A DNA stretch of 64,000 nt from Enterobacterales bacterium CwR94 (lineage in GTDB: Bacteria; Pseudomonadota; Gammaproteobacteria; Enterobacterales; Enterobacteriaceae): NCBI GenBank assembly GCA_002837195.1, contig KZ478059.1:620001-684000 (forward strand), given 5' to 3'. How positions within the stretch are numbered: position 1 is the stretch's first letter; every line of letters starts with the position of its first letter. The position numbers and the translations under genes were made by a program. Shown here piece after piece: positions 54,192 to 64,000 of this stretch. The notes under the pieces were generated by a model. The model saw only the letters and a program-made list of their open reading frames with translations. It did not search any database and was not told the origin of the DNA.

Positions 54192-55826
54192 ATGCGCAAA
54201 TTACTGACCTGCCTCGCCTTGGGGCTAGGCTTTTCTAGTGCCTCACTGCAGGCCGCCCAATCACCTGTTGACGATATTCGCCAAAGTGGTTTCGTTTACT
54301 GCGTCAACGGCGTGGTCAACACCTTTAATCCGCAACAAGCCAGCTCGGGTTTGGTGGTCGATACTCTGGCGGCCCAGTTGTATGATCGTTTGTTGGAAGT
54401 CGATCCCTACACCTACCGACTAATTCCAGAATTGGCCCAACGCTGGGAAGTACTGGATAACGGGGCAACCTACCGCTTTCATTTACGCGACGATGTGCCT
54501 TTTCAAACCACGGCCTGGTTTACCCCCAGCCGGAATATGAATGCCGATGATGTGGTATTCAGCTTCCGCCGCATCTTCGATCATAAAAACAGTTGGCATG
54601 GCGTCAATGGCGGCAGCTATCCCTACTTTGACAGCCTGCAATTTTCAGACGCCGTGCAAAGTGTGCGCAAAATCGGTAAAAACAGCGTCGAAATTCGACT
54701 CAACAGCCCCGATGCCTCTTTTTTATGGCACTTAGCCACCCACTATGCGCCGGTGCTTTCAGCAGAATATGCAGCACAACTTGAAAAAGACGACCGCCGT
54801 GAAGAGATGGATCGCTTGCCTGTGGGCACCGGCCCTTTTCTGTTAAGCGAATACCGCAGCGGGCAGTACGTGCGCCTGGCACGCAATGCGCACTACTGGA
54901 AAGGGGTGCCACGTATGCCGCAAGTGGTTATCGATATGGGGGCGGGAGGCACTGGCCGCTTATCCCGCTTGCTAACCGGTGAATGCGATGTCCTGGCGTA
55001 CCCTGCCGCCAGCCAGCTTTCTGTGTTGCGCGACGATCCCCGCTTGCGTCTGACATTACGCCCAGGCATGAATATCGCGTATCTGGCGTTTAATACTCGC
55101 AAACCCCCGCTGGATCGGCCAGAAGTCCGTCGCGCATTGTCGTTGGCCATCAACAATGAACGTCTGATGGAGTCGATTTATTACGGTACCGCGGAAACCG
55201 CCGCCTCTGTGCTTCCACGTGCATCCTGGGCTTATGACAGTGAAGCCGTGGTGACGCCTTTCGACCCGAAACAAGCACAAGCCTTGCTGAAAACCCTGGG
55301 CCTGGAGAATTTGCATTTAAAATTGTGGGTTCCTGCTGCATCACAAGCGTGGAATCCCAGCCCATTGAAAACAGCCGAGTTAATTCAGGCTGATTTAGCA
55401 CAGGTCGGCGTTACGGTAACGATTGTCCCGGTTGAAGGGCGTTTCCAGGAAGCGCGCTTGATGGAGCTAAATCACGATTTGACCCTCACCGGCTGGACAA
55501 CCGACAGTAACGATCCCGACAGCTTCTTTCGCCCCTTATTGAGCTGTGCCGGTATTAATTCACAGACCAATTACGCGCACTGGTGCGATCCCAGCTTTGA
55601 TCAGCTCTTGCATAAAGCGCTGCTGTCTCCCGATCTTTCAGCGCGTATCGCCAGCTATGATCAGGCGCAGCAGCAACTGGCGCAGTTACTGCCTATCTTG
55701 CCGCTGGCCTCTTCACTGCGCATGCAGGCTTATCGCCACGATATTCAAGGCCTGGTATTGAGCCCCTTTGGCAACGCCTCTTTCGCAGGCGTGCATCGCG
55801 CCACTGAGGAGGCGTTGAAACCATGA
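54192..55826 (+). CDS. sapA: SapA, periplasmic peptide-binding component
   Basis: 544 aa (E. coli SapA 547). Signal peptide ends near LQA. SBP family 5 fold: [53 protein letters not shown]. Binds antimicrobial peptides, haem or putrescine depending on species. First gene of sapABCDF; its stop overlaps sapB by 4 bp. Confidence 0.96.
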   Translation: MRKLLTCLALGLGFSSASLQAAQSPVDDIRQSGFVYCVNGVVNTFNPQQASSGLVVDTLAAQLYDRLLEVDPYTYRLIPELAQRWEVLDNGATYRFHLRDDVPFQTTAWFTPSRNMNADDVVFSFRRIFDHKNSWHGVNGGSYPYFDSLQFSDAVQSVRKIGKNSVEIRLNSPDASFLWHLATHYAPVLSAEYAAQLEKDDRREEMDRLPVGTGPFLLSEYRSGQYVRLARNAHYWKGVPRMPQVVIDMGAGGTGRLSRLLTGECDVLAYPAASQLSVLRDDPRLRLTLRPGMNIAYLAFNTRKPPLDRPEVRRALSLAINNERLMESIYYGTAETAASVLPRASWAYDSEAVVTPFDPKQAQALLKTLGLENLHLKLWVPAASQAWNPSPLKTAELIQADLAQVGVTVTIVPVEGRFQEARLMELNHDLTLTGWTTDSNDPDSFFRPLLSCAGINSQTNYAHWCDPSFDQLLHKALLSPDLSARIASYDQAQQQLAQLLPILPLASSLRMQAYRHDIQGLVLSPFGNASFAGVHRATEEALKP

Positions 55827-56788
55827 TTATCTATTCGCTGCGGCGGCTGGCATTGTGGCTGATCACCCTCTTTTTCTTATCGATGGTCGGCTTTAGCCTG
55901 AGCTATTACACGCCACATGCTCCTTTACAAGGCGCGTCGTTGTGGGATGCCTGGTGGTTTTGGATCAGTGGCACGTTGCAGCTCGATTTTGGTGTATCCA
56001 GCATCAACGGCCAGCCCATCATGCAGCAACTGATGGAGGTGTTTCCCGCCACCTTAGAACTCTGTGTGCTGGCCTTTACCTTAGCGCTGCTATTAGGTAT
56101 TCCGTTGGGGATCATTGCCGGTATCACACGCAATAAGTGGCAGGATAAAACCATCAGTGCGCTGGCGCTGTTGGGCTTTTCCATGCCCATTTTTTGGCTG
56201 GCGCTGCTGCTGACCCTGTTTTTCTCACTGACGTTGGGCTGGTTGCCGGTATCCGGGCGCTTCGATTTGTTGTATCAGGTCAAAACCGTCACTGGCTTCG
56301 CCATTATTGACGCCTGGCTCGATAGCAGCCCATGGCGCGACGAGATGTTACGCAGTGCCGTGCTGCATCTTATTTTGCCTGTGACGGCGCTGGCGGTCGC
56401 CCCCACCACCGAGGTGATTCGCCTGCTGCGTCTGAGCACCAGTGAAGTGATTGATAAGAACTATATTAAGGCCGCCGCCACCCGCGGATTATCACGTTTT
56501 ACCGTGATTCGCCGCCACGTGTTGCATAACGCGTTGCCTCCGGTGATTCCACGCCTTGGCCTGCAATTTTCGACCATGCTGACACTCGCGATGATCACTG
56601 AAGTGGTGTTTAACTGGCCGGGCCTTGGCCGTTGGCTGATTGCTGCGATTCGCCAACAAGATTACGCCGCCATTTCTGCGGGTGTCATGGTTGTCGGCGG
56701 TTTAGTGATCACGGTTAACGTATTGGCCGACATTATTGGTGCAATGCTGAATCCATTGAAACACAAGGAATGGTATGGCCTTCGATAA
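55823..56788 (+). CDS. sapB: SapB, ABC transporter permease
   Basis: 321 aa, equal to E. coli SapB. Six membrane helices and the EAA loop of binding-protein-dependent permeases ([21 protein letters not shown]). It forms the inner-membrane channel with SapC and overlaps sapC by 14 bp. Confidence 0.96.
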   Translation: MIIYSLRRLALWLITLFFLSMVGFSLSYYTPHAPLQGASLWDAWWFWISGTLQLDFGVSSINGQPIMQQLMEVFPATLELCVLAFTLALLLGIPLGIIAGITRNKWQDKTISALALLGFSMPIFWLALLLTLFFSLTLGWLPVSGRFDLLYQVKTVTGFAIIDAWLDSSPWRDEMLRSAVLHLILPVTALAVAPTTEVIRLLRLSTSEVIDKNYIKAAATRGLSRFTVIRRHVLHNALPPVIPRLGLQFSTMLTLAMITEVVFNWPGLGRWLIAAIRQQDYAAISAGVMVVGGLVITVNVLADIIGAMLNPLKHKEWYGLR

Positions 56789-57665
56789 TATCTACGCTGA
56801 GAAACGCCTGCCCAGTTCGCTGCGTCAAATCTGGCACGTATTCTACCGTGATACCCCGGCAATGGTGGGATTTTACGGTTTTATCGCGCTGCTTTTACTG
56901 TGCCTGTTAGGCGGCCTGATTTCGCCTTATGGATTAGATCAACAGTTCCTCGGCTATCAACTGCTGCCGCCCTCCTGGTCGCGCTACGGTGACGTCTCCT
57001 TCTTTCTGGGCACCGACGATTTGGGCCGCGATGTGCTGAGTCGATTGTTGAGTGGCGCAGCGCCTACGGTGGGAGCCGCGATCTTAGTCACGTTTGTCGC
57101 GTTGCTGGTCGCATTGGTATTGGGTGTGTTGGCCGGTGTTACCCGTGGATTACGCTCCGCGATTTTCAACCACGTGTTAGATACGCTGCTCTCTATTCCC
57201 TCCCTACTGTTAGCCATTATCGTGGTGGCCTTTCTCGGGCCGCGGCTGGAGCATGCCATGCTGGCGGTTTTTCTGGCTTTGTTACCCCGCCTGGTGCGAG
57301 AAATTTATGTGGCGGTACATGATGAGCTGGAAAAAGAGTATGTGACCGCCGCCCGCTTAGACGGCGCAACAACCGGGAATATTCTTCGTTATGCCGTGTT
57401 GCCGAATGTATTGCCGGTGCTGATTGGCGAGGTCACACGCGCTCTGTCGATGGCCATTTTGGATATCGCCGCGCTGGGGTTTTTAGATTTGGGCGCCCAA
57501 CTGCCCTCACCGGAATGGGGTGCCATGTTAGGTGATGCGTTAGAATTAATTTACGTTGCGCCGTGGGTCGTGATGCTGCCGGGTGTAGCCATCATGCTTA
57601 GCGTGTTGATCGTTAACCTGCTGGGTGACGGTATTCGCCGTGCCGTGGTTGCGGGAGTTTCCTGA
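56775..57665 (+). CDS. sapC: SapC, ABC transporter permease
   Basis: 296 aa, equal to E. coli SapC. DppC/OppC type: an N-terminal helix, a periplasmic loop with [19 protein letters not shown], and the EAA loop [21 protein letters not shown]. The stop TGA shares its last base with the sapD ATG. Confidence 0.96.
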   Translation: MAFDNIYAEKRLPSSLRQIWHVFYRDTPAMVGFYGFIALLLLCLLGGLISPYGLDQQFLGYQLLPPSWSRYGDVSFFLGTDDLGRDVLSRLLSGAAPTVGAAILVTFVALLVALVLGVLAGVTRGLRSAIFNHVLDTLLSIPSLLLAIIVVAFLGPRLEHAMLAVFLALLPRLVREIYVAVHDELEKEYVTAARLDGATTGNILRYAVLPNVLPVLIGEVTRALSMAILDIAALGFLDLGAQLPSPEWGAMLGDALELIYVAPWVVMLPGVAIMLSVLIVNLLGDGIRRAVVAGVS

Positions 57666-58657
57666 TGCCGTTACTCGATATTCGTAATCTGACCATTGAA
57701 TTTATGACCAGTGAAGGCCCGGTCAAAGCGGTCGATCGCGTCAGCATCACCCTGACGGAAGGTGAAGTGCGCGGTTTAGTGGGAGAATCCGGCTCGGGCA
57801 AAAGCCTGATCGCGAAAGCGATTTGTGGCGTGACGAAAGATAACTGGCGTGTCACTGCCGATCGCATGCGTTTTGGCGATGTAGACCTGTTACACCTTAC
57901 ACCGCGCCAACGGCGTAAAATTATTGGTCACAACGTGTCGATGATTTTTCAGGAGCCACAATCCTGTCTGGATCCGTCTGAAAGCATCGGCCGACAGATT
58001 ATACAAGCGATCCCCGGCTGGACATGGAAAGGCCGCTGGTTTGAGCGCTTTGGCTGGCGCAAACGCCGGGCGATTGAGTTGCTTCACCGCGTGGGCATTA
58101 AAGATCACAAAGATATTATGCGCAGTTTTCCCTATGAGTTAACGGAAGGGGAATGCCAGAAAGTGATGATTGCCATTGCCTTAGCCAACCAACCGCGCTT
58201 GCTGATTGCGGATGAGCCGACAAACGCCATGGAACCCACCACGCAAGCGCAGATCTTCCGTTTGCTGTCGCGCTTAAATCAAAACAACAACACCACGATT
58301 TTGCTGATTAGCCACGACTTGCAAACCATGAGCCATTGGGCCGATCGCATTAACGTCATGTACTGCGGGCAAACGGTTGAAACGGCCAGCAGTGAAGATT
58401 TGATTACCGCGCCGCATCATCCTTATACCCAGGCCCTGATCCGCGCCATGCCTGATTTTGGCCGCGCTTTATTGCACAAAAGCCGCCTCAACACATTGCC
58501 AGGCACCATTCCCTCGCTGGAAAGTTTGCCCGTTGGTTGCCGACTTGGGCCGCGCTGTCCTTATGGACAGAAAAAGTGCATTGAAACCCCGCGACTGACA
58601 GGAACGAAAACCCATTTATATGCCTGTCACTTTCCGCTGAATATGGATCGTTCGTAA
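57665..58657 (+). CDS. sapD: SapD, ABC transporter ATPase
   Basis: 330 aa, equal to E. coli SapD. Walker A GESGSGKS, a signature region that reads [10 protein letters not shown] instead of LSGGQ, and Walker [13 protein letters not shown]. The C-terminal oligopeptide/dipeptide domain holds Cys residues ([12 protein letters not shown]). In E. coli SapD also supports potassium uptake by Trk proteins. Confidence 0.96.
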   Translation: MPLLDIRNLTIEFMTSEGPVKAVDRVSITLTEGEVRGLVGESGSGKSLIAKAICGVTKDNWRVTADRMRFGDVDLLHLTPRQRRKIIGHNVSMIFQEPQSCLDPSESIGRQIIQAIPGWTWKGRWFERFGWRKRRAIELLHRVGIKDHKDIMRSFPYELTEGECQKVMIAIALANQPRLLIADEPTNAMEPTTQAQIFRLLSRLNQNNNTTILLISHDLQTMSHWADRINVMYCGQTVETASSEDLITAPHHPYTQALIRAMPDFGRALLHKSRLNTLPGTIPSLESLPVGCRLGPRCPYGQKKCIETPRLTGTKTHLYACHFPLNMDRS

Positions 58658-59463
58658 TGGTGGAAACGCTGCTGGAAGTTCGTAACCTCACCAAAACCTA
58701 CCGTTACCGCACCGGGCTCTTCCGCCGTCAGCATGTGGAAGCCGTAAAAGGCGTGAGCTTTACCCTGCGCGAGAAACAAACGCTGGCGATTATTGGCGAA
58801 AACGGTTCGGGTAAGTCCACGCTGGCGAAGATGTTGAGCGGCATGGTGGCCCCGACCTCTGGGGAGATTGCCATTGATGAACATCCGCTGGAATTCGGTG
58901 ATTATCGCTATCGCAGTCAACGTATTCGGATGATTTTTCAAGATCCCAGCACCTCATTGAATCCACGCCAACGGATTAGCCAAATTCTCGATTTGCCGCT
59001 GAAACTGAATACGGAACTGGATGCTGAGGCGCGCGATAAACGGATTATCACCACGCTGCGCCAGGTGGGATTGCTGCGCGATCACGCCGGTTATTATCCC
59101 CATATGCTGGCACCGGGTCAGATCCAGCGCGTTGCGTTGGCGCGTGCCCTGATCTTGCAGCCCAAAGTGATCATTGCCGATGAAGCCATGGCGTCACTGG
59201 ATATGTCGATGCGTTCGCAATTGGTGAATCTGATGTTGGAACTGCAGGAAAAACACGGCATTGCCTATATTTATGTGACGCAACACCTTGGCATGATGAA
59301 GCACATCAGCGATCAGGTTATCGTCATGCACCAGGGTGAAGTGGTTGAGCGTGGCGGTACTGCCGATGTACTGGCTTCTCCGCTGCATGACCAAACCCGT
59401 CGCCTAATCAATAGCCACTTTGGCGAAGCGCTGACCGCTGAAGCCTGGCGCCGGGAACGCTGA
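58657..59463 (+). CDS. sapF: SapF, ABC transporter ATPase
   Basis: 268 aa, equal to E. coli SapF. Walker A GENGSGKS, signature YYPHMLAPGQIQRVALARAL (a divergent LSGGQ), Walker B VIIADEAMASLD with Ala in place of the usual proline, and H-loop VTQHLGM. Pairs with SapD. End of the sap operon. Confidence 0.95.
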   Translation: MVETLLEVRNLTKTYRYRTGLFRRQHVEAVKGVSFTLREKQTLAIIGENGSGKSTLAKMLSGMVAPTSGEIAIDEHPLEFGDYRYRSQRIRMIFQDPSTSLNPRQRISQILDLPLKLNTELDAEARDKRIITTLRQVGLLRDHAGYYPHMLAPGQIQRVALARALILQPKVIIADEAMASLDMSMRSQLVNLMLELQEKHGIAYIYVTQHLGMMKHISDQVIVMHQGEVVERGGTADVLASPLHDQTRRLINSHFGEALTAEAWRRER

Positions 59464-59499
59464 ACAGGTCGGATTAACGAATGTCGCGGAGTCGTGTTA

Positions 59500-59582
59500 G
59501 AATCCGCGGGTCGATCAACGTCGGCTGCGCCCTTTATTGAACTGCGCAGCCGTCAACAACAATGACTTATAAGGATTAAGCT
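59500..59582 (+). promoter_or_regulatory. fabI promoter and leader hairpin
   Basis: A TAGAAT -10-like element lies near 59498-59503 after sapF. Downstream, CGGCTGCGC/GCGCAGCCG (59522-59530 and 59544-59552) forms a 9-bp hairpin with a 13-nt loop in the likely fabI leader, followed by AAGGATTAAG before the ATG. No U-tract, so probably not a terminator for sap. Confidence 0.5.
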
Positions 59583-60371
59583 ATGGGTTTTCTTACCGGT
59601 AAGCGCATTCTGATCACTGGCGTTGCCAGCAAGCTCTCCATCGCATACGGCATCGCTCAGGCCATGCACAAACAAGGCGCAGAACTGGCGTTCACCTATC
59701 AGAATGACAAGCTGAAGTCTCGCGTAGAAGAGTTTGCCAAAGATCTGGGCTCCGACATTGTCCTGCCATGTGATGTGGCGGAAGACGAGAGCATCACCGC
59801 GCTGTTCACTGAACTGGCAAAAACCTGGCCGAAATTTGACGGTTTTGTTCACTCCATCGGTTTTGCACCGGGTGATCAACTGGACGGCGATTACGTCAAC
59901 GCAGTGACCCGTGAAGGCTTTAAAATTGCGCACGACATCAGCGCCTACAGCTTTGTGGCGATGGCAAAAGAGTGCCGTCAGATGCTGAACCCGAATGCCG
60001 CCCTGCTGACCCTGTCATACTTGGGTGCCGAGCGCGCCATCCCGAACTATAACGTCATGGGTCTGGCCAAAGCCTCACTGGAAGCAAACGTACGTTATAT
60101 GGCAAACGCGATGGGCCCAGAAGGTGTGCGTGTGAACGCCGTATCTGCAGGTCCAATCCGTACGCTGGCGGCTTCTGGCATCAAAGATTTCCGTAAGATG
60201 CTGTCACACTGTGAAGCCGTTACGCCAATCCGTCGTACTGTCACCATCGAAGATGTGGGCAACTCTGCCGCTTTCCTGTGCTCCGACCTGGCTGGCGGTA
60301 TCACGGGCGAAGTGGTTCACGTTGATGGTGGCTTCAGCATTGCTGCGATGAACGAACTGGAACTGAAATAA
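59583..60371 (+). CDS. fabI: FabI, NADH-dependent enoyl-ACP reductase
   Basis: 262 aa, equal to E. coli FabI. SDR-type fold with [16 protein letters not shown], a catalytic Tyr/Lys pair in [19 protein letters not shown] (YX6K), and [15 protein letters not shown] including the Gly at the triclosan site. Performs the last reduction of each fatty acid elongation cycle. Essential in most enterics; ends at the hairpin 60379-60403. Confidence 0.98.
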   Translation: MGFLTGKRILITGVASKLSIAYGIAQAMHKQGAELAFTYQNDKLKSRVEEFAKDLGSDIVLPCDVAEDESITALFTELAKTWPKFDGFVHSIGFAPGDQLDGDYVNAVTREGFKIAHDISAYSFVAMAKECRQMLNPNAALLTLSYLGAERAIPNYNVMGLAKASLEANVRYMANAMGPEGVRVNAVSAGPIRTLAASGIKDFRKMLSHCEAVTPIRRTVTIEDVGNSAAFLCSDLAGGITGEVVHVDGGFSIAAMNELELK

Positions 60372-60378
60372 GTCCCCT

Positions 60379-60403
60379 CAGGGTGGAGAATCTCTCCACC
60401 CTG
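60379..60403 (+). terminator. Terminator after fabI
   Basis: Perfect 11-bp stem CAGGGTGGAGA/TCTCCACCCTG with a 3-nt loop, followed by CTTCCTT. Confidence 0.8.
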
Positions 60404-60544
60404 CTTCCTTATAGCCTCCCGCTATTTATTAGCACCGAACGTTCTTTTGTTCTCTTCCCGCATTGGGTCAGGATAGCGTCTGCCCGTTTGCCCCTTTTAT
60501 GGCGCTTCACGTTGCGCTGGGCCGATATTGCGAAAGGAACAACT

Positions 60545-61672
60545 ATGGAACAACGCCGTTATTCCGCTACCCACTATGGCTATTTTGAATCTCAGGTGAG
60601 TCATCCTGTCTCCTCCGCTGCCGCGCACGAGGCTGCGCTACCCGACCCTTTTTTACCCGAATTATTTCCACTGCAGCAGGCATCGCTGGCAGAAAAGCTA
60701 CTGCCGTTGCAAAGTGCGCTCACCGCATCCCGCACACTGGCAATCCTGCTGTTGCCTGACGACGCGGTGGCGGATCCGCTCCTGACACTGACCACCTATG
60801 ACAGACTCAGCACCGCACTGACGGTGGCGCAGGTCACCGGACAGCAGCGCCTGTGTCGCTATTATGCATCGCGGCTGGCCCCTTTGCCGGGCCCGGACTC
60901 TTCGCGGGAGAGCAATATCCGCCTCGCCCAAATTACGCAGTATGCGCGTCAGTTAGCCAGCCAACCCGCGTTGATCACCGCAAAGAGTGTGCAACAGCTT
61001 GAACAGGTTGGATTGACCGCCGCCGACATCGTGACCTTTCATCAGATTATTGGTTTTGTCAGCTACCAGGCCCGTGTTAATGCCGTTTTGCAAGCCGCGA
61101 TGTCATTGCCACTGCCCTGGTTACCCCCACAATCCCCACCGCCGGATGCCGATCGCGCGCTTTTTGGCCTTCAGGCCGACTGGCAGGCGCGTATTGAAAG
61201 TGTTGAATTGCGTTACGCGTCGGCGCAACAGCTGGAAGCCCTGACGTGGTGCCAACCGCAACCGGCGTTTAAACACATTGCCTGGCTACTGGCTCATGAT
61301 GCCCCCGCACTGTATCACTGGGCGGCTCTGCAATCGGTACTGTTACCGGCTGCTGCGGGTAAAGAAGCCGATGTTGTCACCCTGGTGGTATCACGTATTA
61401 ATGGCAGTCCACATTGCTTTCATGCCGTGGAGCACCCCCTGCGTGCCCCTCTTTACAGCGGAATAGCCACGGCTCAGGCGCAAGCCGATCAAACAGAACG
61501 CGCACTGATGGATGCCAGCGCCTTGCTCACCCGCTCGCCCGAACGTTTCTGCGCGAAAGCCTTGCAGGCATTGCGGGATGGTGGCTGCCCGGAAAGCACC
61601 TTGCTGCCACTGTTGTTTCACGCAGCTCTGGTTAACTGGCGAAACCGATTGATGCAGACACTCGGCGAGTGA
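60545..61672 (+). CDS. yciW: YciW, CMD/AhpD-like putative oxidoreductase
   Basis: 375 aa from ATG 60545 (GAAAGGAACAACT upstream), the same length as E. coli YciW; the open frame runs further up to 60383 but without a ribosome site. Two carboxymuconolactone-decarboxylase (CMD)-like helical halves are inferred; the first contains LTAADIVTFHQIIGFVSYQARV, resembling AhpD-type peroxidases. The classic CxxC of AhpD is not seen. E. coli YciW has been tied to cysteine and methionine metabolism under CysB control. Neighbour fabI is as in E. coli. Confidence 0.87.
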   Translation: MEQRRYSATHYGYFESQVSHPVSSAAAHEAALPDPFLPELFPLQQASLAEKLLPLQSALTASRTLAILLLPDDAVADPLLTLTTYDRLSTALTVAQVTGQQRLCRYYASRLAPLPGPDSSRESNIRLAQITQYARQLASQPALITAKSVQQLEQVGLTAADIVTFHQIIGFVSYQARVNAVLQAAMSLPLPWLPPQSPPPDADRALFGLQADWQARIESVELRYASAQQLEALTWCQPQPAFKHIAWLLAHDAPALYHWAALQSVLLPAAAGKEADVVTLVVSRINGSPHCFHAVEHPLRAPLYSGIATAQAQADQTERALMDASALLTRSPERFCAKALQALRDGGCPESTLLPLLFHAALVNWRNRLMQTLGE

Positions 61673-62581
61673 TTATTTCTGTCCTTCATCGCTGCGCCAT
61701 AAATGTATGGCATCAAAAAAGCGTTGTGCCAGCGGTGAAGCGCGCCCTGATTCAGCGATCACCATCGCGGCGTGACGGCGCATCGTTTCAATCTCCAATG
61801 GTCGTGCGTGTAATGCCGACAGCATTTCAGGCAGCAAGTGACCATGTGGCGCAATGGCGCAGCCTAATCCCACTTGTACCGCCTGCATTAATTGAAAAAT
61901 TGATGTGCTTTCCAAAATGACACGCGGCGCTATCCCCGCAGACTGAAAGTGCCCATCCAGATAGCGCCGAAAGTAGCGCGTCGGCTCTGCGAGACACAGC
62001 GGCACCGATTGCAACGCTGACAGCGGCAGCGCGCCGTCGCCCACCAGCGCGGGAAACGCCAGCGGATCAAACACCACGTCTACGCCCTCATCGGTTAAGT
62101 GCTCCACCTGAAAGTGCAGCTCTCGCAGCGTGGCCAGTTCAAAAAAACCAATACCGACATCCACCGTATGACTGTTGAGCGCCTCCAGCAGTTGGTCAGC
62201 ACTCAGCACGGCAACCTTGTAGTCTAATAAGGGATAGCGTGACTGACTGACCTTCAGCAATTGTGCGAGCGAGATGCTGCATTGCGGTACGACGCCAATG
62301 CGCAGCAGACCGCTGGCCCCCTGCTTGAGGGACTCCACCTCCAGCTTTAATCCCTGATACACCGAAACGATTTCTCGCGCCCAGCTCAAAACACGTTCAC
62401 CTTCTGGCGTGAAACCACTAAAGCTGTTACTGCGGGTGATGAGCGAGACGCCCAGCTCTTGTTCTAAATTCTTGAGGCGCATCGACAGCGTCGGCTGGCT
62501 GACGAAACTGGCTTGTGCCGCGCGACCAAAGTGGCGAGTTTTTTCCAGATTAACCAGATAAAGCAGTTGTTTAATGTCCAT
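61673..62581 (-). CDS. LysR-family regulator beside a YdeP-type gene
   Basis: 302 aa from ATG 62581 (MDIKQLLYLVNLEKTRHFGR); upstream in-frame starts would extend into the divergent promoter. N-terminal winged helix AAQASFVSQPTLSMRLKNLE, then a sensor domain with VDVGIGFFEL and VQVGLGCAIAPHGHLLPEM. Divergent from the molybdoenzyme gene, with a palindrome (62616-62638) between, so it probably regulates it. The stop directly abuts the yciW stop. Confidence 0.88.
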   Translation of the reverse strand: MDIKQLLYLVNLEKTRHFGRAAQASFVSQPTLSMRLKNLEQELGVSLITRSNSFSGFTPEGERVLSWAREIVSVYQGLKLEVESLKQGASGLLRIGVVPQCSISLAQLLKVSQSRYPLLDYKVAVLSADQLLEALNSHTVDVGIGFFELATLRELHFQVEHLTDEGVDVVFDPLAFPALVGDGALPLSALQSVPLCLAEPTRYFRRYLDGHFQSAGIAPRVILESTSIFQLMQAVQVGLGCAIAPHGHLLPEMLSALHARPLEIETMRRHAAMVIAESGRASPLAQRFFDAIHLWRSDEGQK

Positions 62582-62615
62582 CAGCGATCCCGAGCCCAAA
62601 AAGCGTGCCGTTATC

Positions 62616-62638
62616 ATAGAGCACATCTATCGCTCTAT
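62616..62638. promoter_or_regulatory. Palindrome between lysR and the YdeP-type gene, candidate LysR operator
   Basis: ATAGAGC-N9-GCTCTAT is a perfect 7-bp inverted repeat. It lies 35 bp upstream of the LysR start, the usual place for autoregulation and activation of the divergent gene. Confidence 0.55.
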
Positions 62639-62729
62639 CACGCTATTCGATTAGACAGTGCGCAGGGGGTCACTCAAAATCCAACCTAAGAGCAATCTAT
62701 TTCTAACAAACAAATAACAAGTCATCGCC

Positions 62730-64000
62730 ATGAAATTCAAAACTGAAATTAAGCCCTATCACGCTGCCGCAGGTGGGCTGGGATCGCTAAAGTCCACAAC
62801 CCGCTTTGTGTTCGAGAGCAAACAGATCCTCAAGAATATGCGCAATTTATTGCGTGTTAATCAGGCCAAAGGCTTTGACTGCCCGGGTTGCGCCTGGGGC
62901 GATGACAACAAGAGCACCTTTAGTTTCTGTGAAAACGGCGCCAAAGCCGTGACCTGGGAAGCGACACGACGCATTGTCGATGGGTCTTTTTTTGCCGAAC
63001 ACAGCGTGGCGCGTCTGGCACAGCAGAGCGATTACTATTTGGAATATCAGGGTCGCCTGGTCGAGCCTTTACGCTATAACCAACAAACCGACCACTACGA
63101 ACCCATTAGTTGGGACGAGGCCTTCAGCCTGATCGCCTCACATATCCGGCACATGTCTACCCCCGATGAAATGGCACTTTATACGTCGGGCCGCGCCAGT
63201 AACGAAGCCTCCTGGTTGTATCAACTGTTTGGGCGGATGGTGGGCACCAATAACTTTCCTGACTGCTCGAATATGTGTCATGAAGCCAGCGGTGTCGGGT
63301 TAAAACGCAGCATTGGCGTTGGCAAAGGCACTATCCGCCTGGCGGATTTTGATCAGGCCGATGCCATTTTTGTGTTTGGACAGAACCCCGGTACCAATCA
63401 TCCCCGGATGTTGCACAGCCTGCGACACGCCGCAGACAATGGCGCCAGTATTGTCACCTTTAACACCTTACGCGAGCGTGGTCTGGAGCGTTTTGCCGAT
63501 CCGCAAAAACCGCTGGAGCTGCTCACGCCAAAATCCGGCATGATTAGTTCTGCCTATTACCAGCCAAAACTCGGCGGGGATATGGCGGCGGTGCGCGGTA
63601 TGGTCAAAGCCTTATTGGAAACCGATCGCCAGTTGCGCGCTGAAAAACAGCGAGGATTGTTTGACGATGCGTTTATCGCGCAACACACCACCGGTGTGGA
63701 TGACTGGTTGGCGGCGGTAGAGGCCACAACGTGGGAAGCGATTGTAATGCAGTCCGGGCTGAGTGAAGCGCAGATCCGTGAAGCGGCGGGCATCTATCAG
63801 CGCGCAGAGCGTGTGATTTGTACCTGGGCGATGGGCATTACCCAGCACAAACACTCCGTGGATACCGTACGCGAAATTACCAATCTGCAATTGCTGTTTG
63901 GTCAGCTAGGTAAACCCGGCGCGGGATTGTGCCCTGTGCGCGGTCACAGCAATGTGCAAGGGAACCGCACCATGGGTATCGATGAGAAACCCTCTGCGGC
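62730..64000 (+). CDS. ydeP: FdhF/YdeP-family molybdopterin oxidoreductase, N-terminal part
   Basis: The first 423 residues of a protein that runs off the window edge; no stop in frame. It aligns by eye with E. coli YdeP: YHAAAGGLGSLKSTTRFV, DCPGCAWGDD, SGRASNEASWLYQLFGR, NNFPDCSNMCHEASGVGLK, GQNPGTNHPRML, MGITQHKHSV and GKPGAGLCPVRGHSNVQG. The family binds bis-MGD; YdeP is linked to acid resistance in E. coli. The N-terminal CPGC region replaces the classic four-Cys cluster site. Expected full length is about 760 aa. Confidence 0.88.
   Translation, partial: MKFKTEIKPYHAAAGGLGSLKSTTRFVFESKQILKNMRNLLRVNQAKGFDCPGCAWGDDNKSTFSFCENGAKAVTWEATRRIVDGSFFAEHSVARLAQQSDYYLEYQGRLVEPLRYNQQTDHYEPISWDEAFSLIASHIRHMSTPDEMALYTSGRASNEASWLYQLFGRMVGTNNFPDCSNMCHEASGVGLKRSIGVGKGTIRLADFDQADAIFVFGQNPGTNHPRMLHSLRHAADNGASIVTFNTLRERGLERFADPQKPLELLTPKSGMISSAYYQPKLGGDMAAVRGMVKALLETDRQLRAEKQRGLFDDAFIAQHTTGVDDWLAAVEATTWEAIVMQSGLSEAQIREAAGIYQRAERVICTWAMGITQHKHSVDTVREITNLQLLFGQLGKPGAGLCPVRGHSNVQGNRTMGIDEKPSA

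Noticed and set aside
60383-60544. 54-codon upstream extension of yciW
   Set aside because: Begins inside the fabI terminator and lacks a ribosome site; ATG 60545 has one and gives the E. coli length.

Overview
The window is a chromosomal segment of an enterobacterium (Enterobacterales). Almost every protein can be matched by eye to an Escherichia coli K-12 counterpart at near full length (Fnr, UspE, PntAB, RstAB, HrpA, LdhA, YdbK/NifJ, TtcA, ZntB, TyrR, PspFABCD, SapABCDF, FabI). The blocks are those of the E. coli fabI-to-rstB part of the map, but reshuffled and lacking the true Rac prophage. An Erwinia/Pantoea-type genus is a reasonable guess, not something the sequence proves. No rRNA, tRNA, CRISPR array or complete insertion sequence was seen.

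Layout. 1-3.9 kb: an edge fragment, smrA, fnr with an FNR palindrome at its promoter, then uspE and a quinone oxidoreductase. 3.9-10.3 kb: pntAB (minus), ydgH, an ArcD/YdgI-type transporter and an unrecognised 134-aa gene. 10.4-15.7 kb: the rstAB two-component system, an M32 carboxypeptidase, asr with an RstA-box-like site, the 26-aa ydgU and the periplasmic protease ydgD. 15.8-17.1 kb: an AT-rich three-gene island encoding a type VI secretion Hcp, a Tlde1-like L,D-transpeptidase-fold effector and a small membrane protein that is probably its immunity factor. 17.2-32.5 kb: hrpA, azoR, the ydbH-ynbE-ydbL envelope operon, ldhA, ydbJ, a cupin, a LysR regulator, nifJ/ydbK and a small monooxygenase. 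32.5-37.8 kb: dbpA, a YmgB-like small protein, a gene-poor stretch holding an orphan terminator, a PAP2 phosphatase, a six-copy octamer repeat, a small membrane protein and a frameshifted Rac-type integrase fossil abutting ttcA. 37.6-43.4 kb: a 54-aa proline-rich protein, the small RNA FnrS, zntB, the murein-peptide genes mppA, mpaA and ycjG, and tpx. 43.6-46.9 kb: a four-gene insertion between tpx and tyrR (LpxH-like phosphoesterase, GT21-type glycosyltransferase, DedA-type membrane protein, GT2 glycosyltransferase) that looks like an undescribed envelope glycolipid pathway. 46.9-64 kb: tyrR, ycjXF, pspABCD and divergent pspF, the small RNA RyhB on the minus strand, sapABCDF, fabI, yciW, a LysR regulator and the start of a divergent YdeP-type molybdoenzyme gene.

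How it fits together. Two themes recur. One is oxygen and iron: Fnr, its sRNA FnrS with an FNR site near -42, NifJ, LdhA, PntAB, and RyhB with a Fur-box-like promoter. The other is envelope stress and recycling: RstAB and Asr, Psp with a sigma-54 promoter, YdbH-YnbE-YdbL, MppA-MpaA-YcjG murein peptide recycling, the Sap transporter, and the two accessory envelope or secretion islands. Best leads for new biology are the tpx-tyrR glycolipid cluster, the Hcp/Tlde1 mini-island, the orphan-terminator sRNA candidate near 34.6 kb, and the TyrR protein that keeps a degenerate GAFTGA-like loop.
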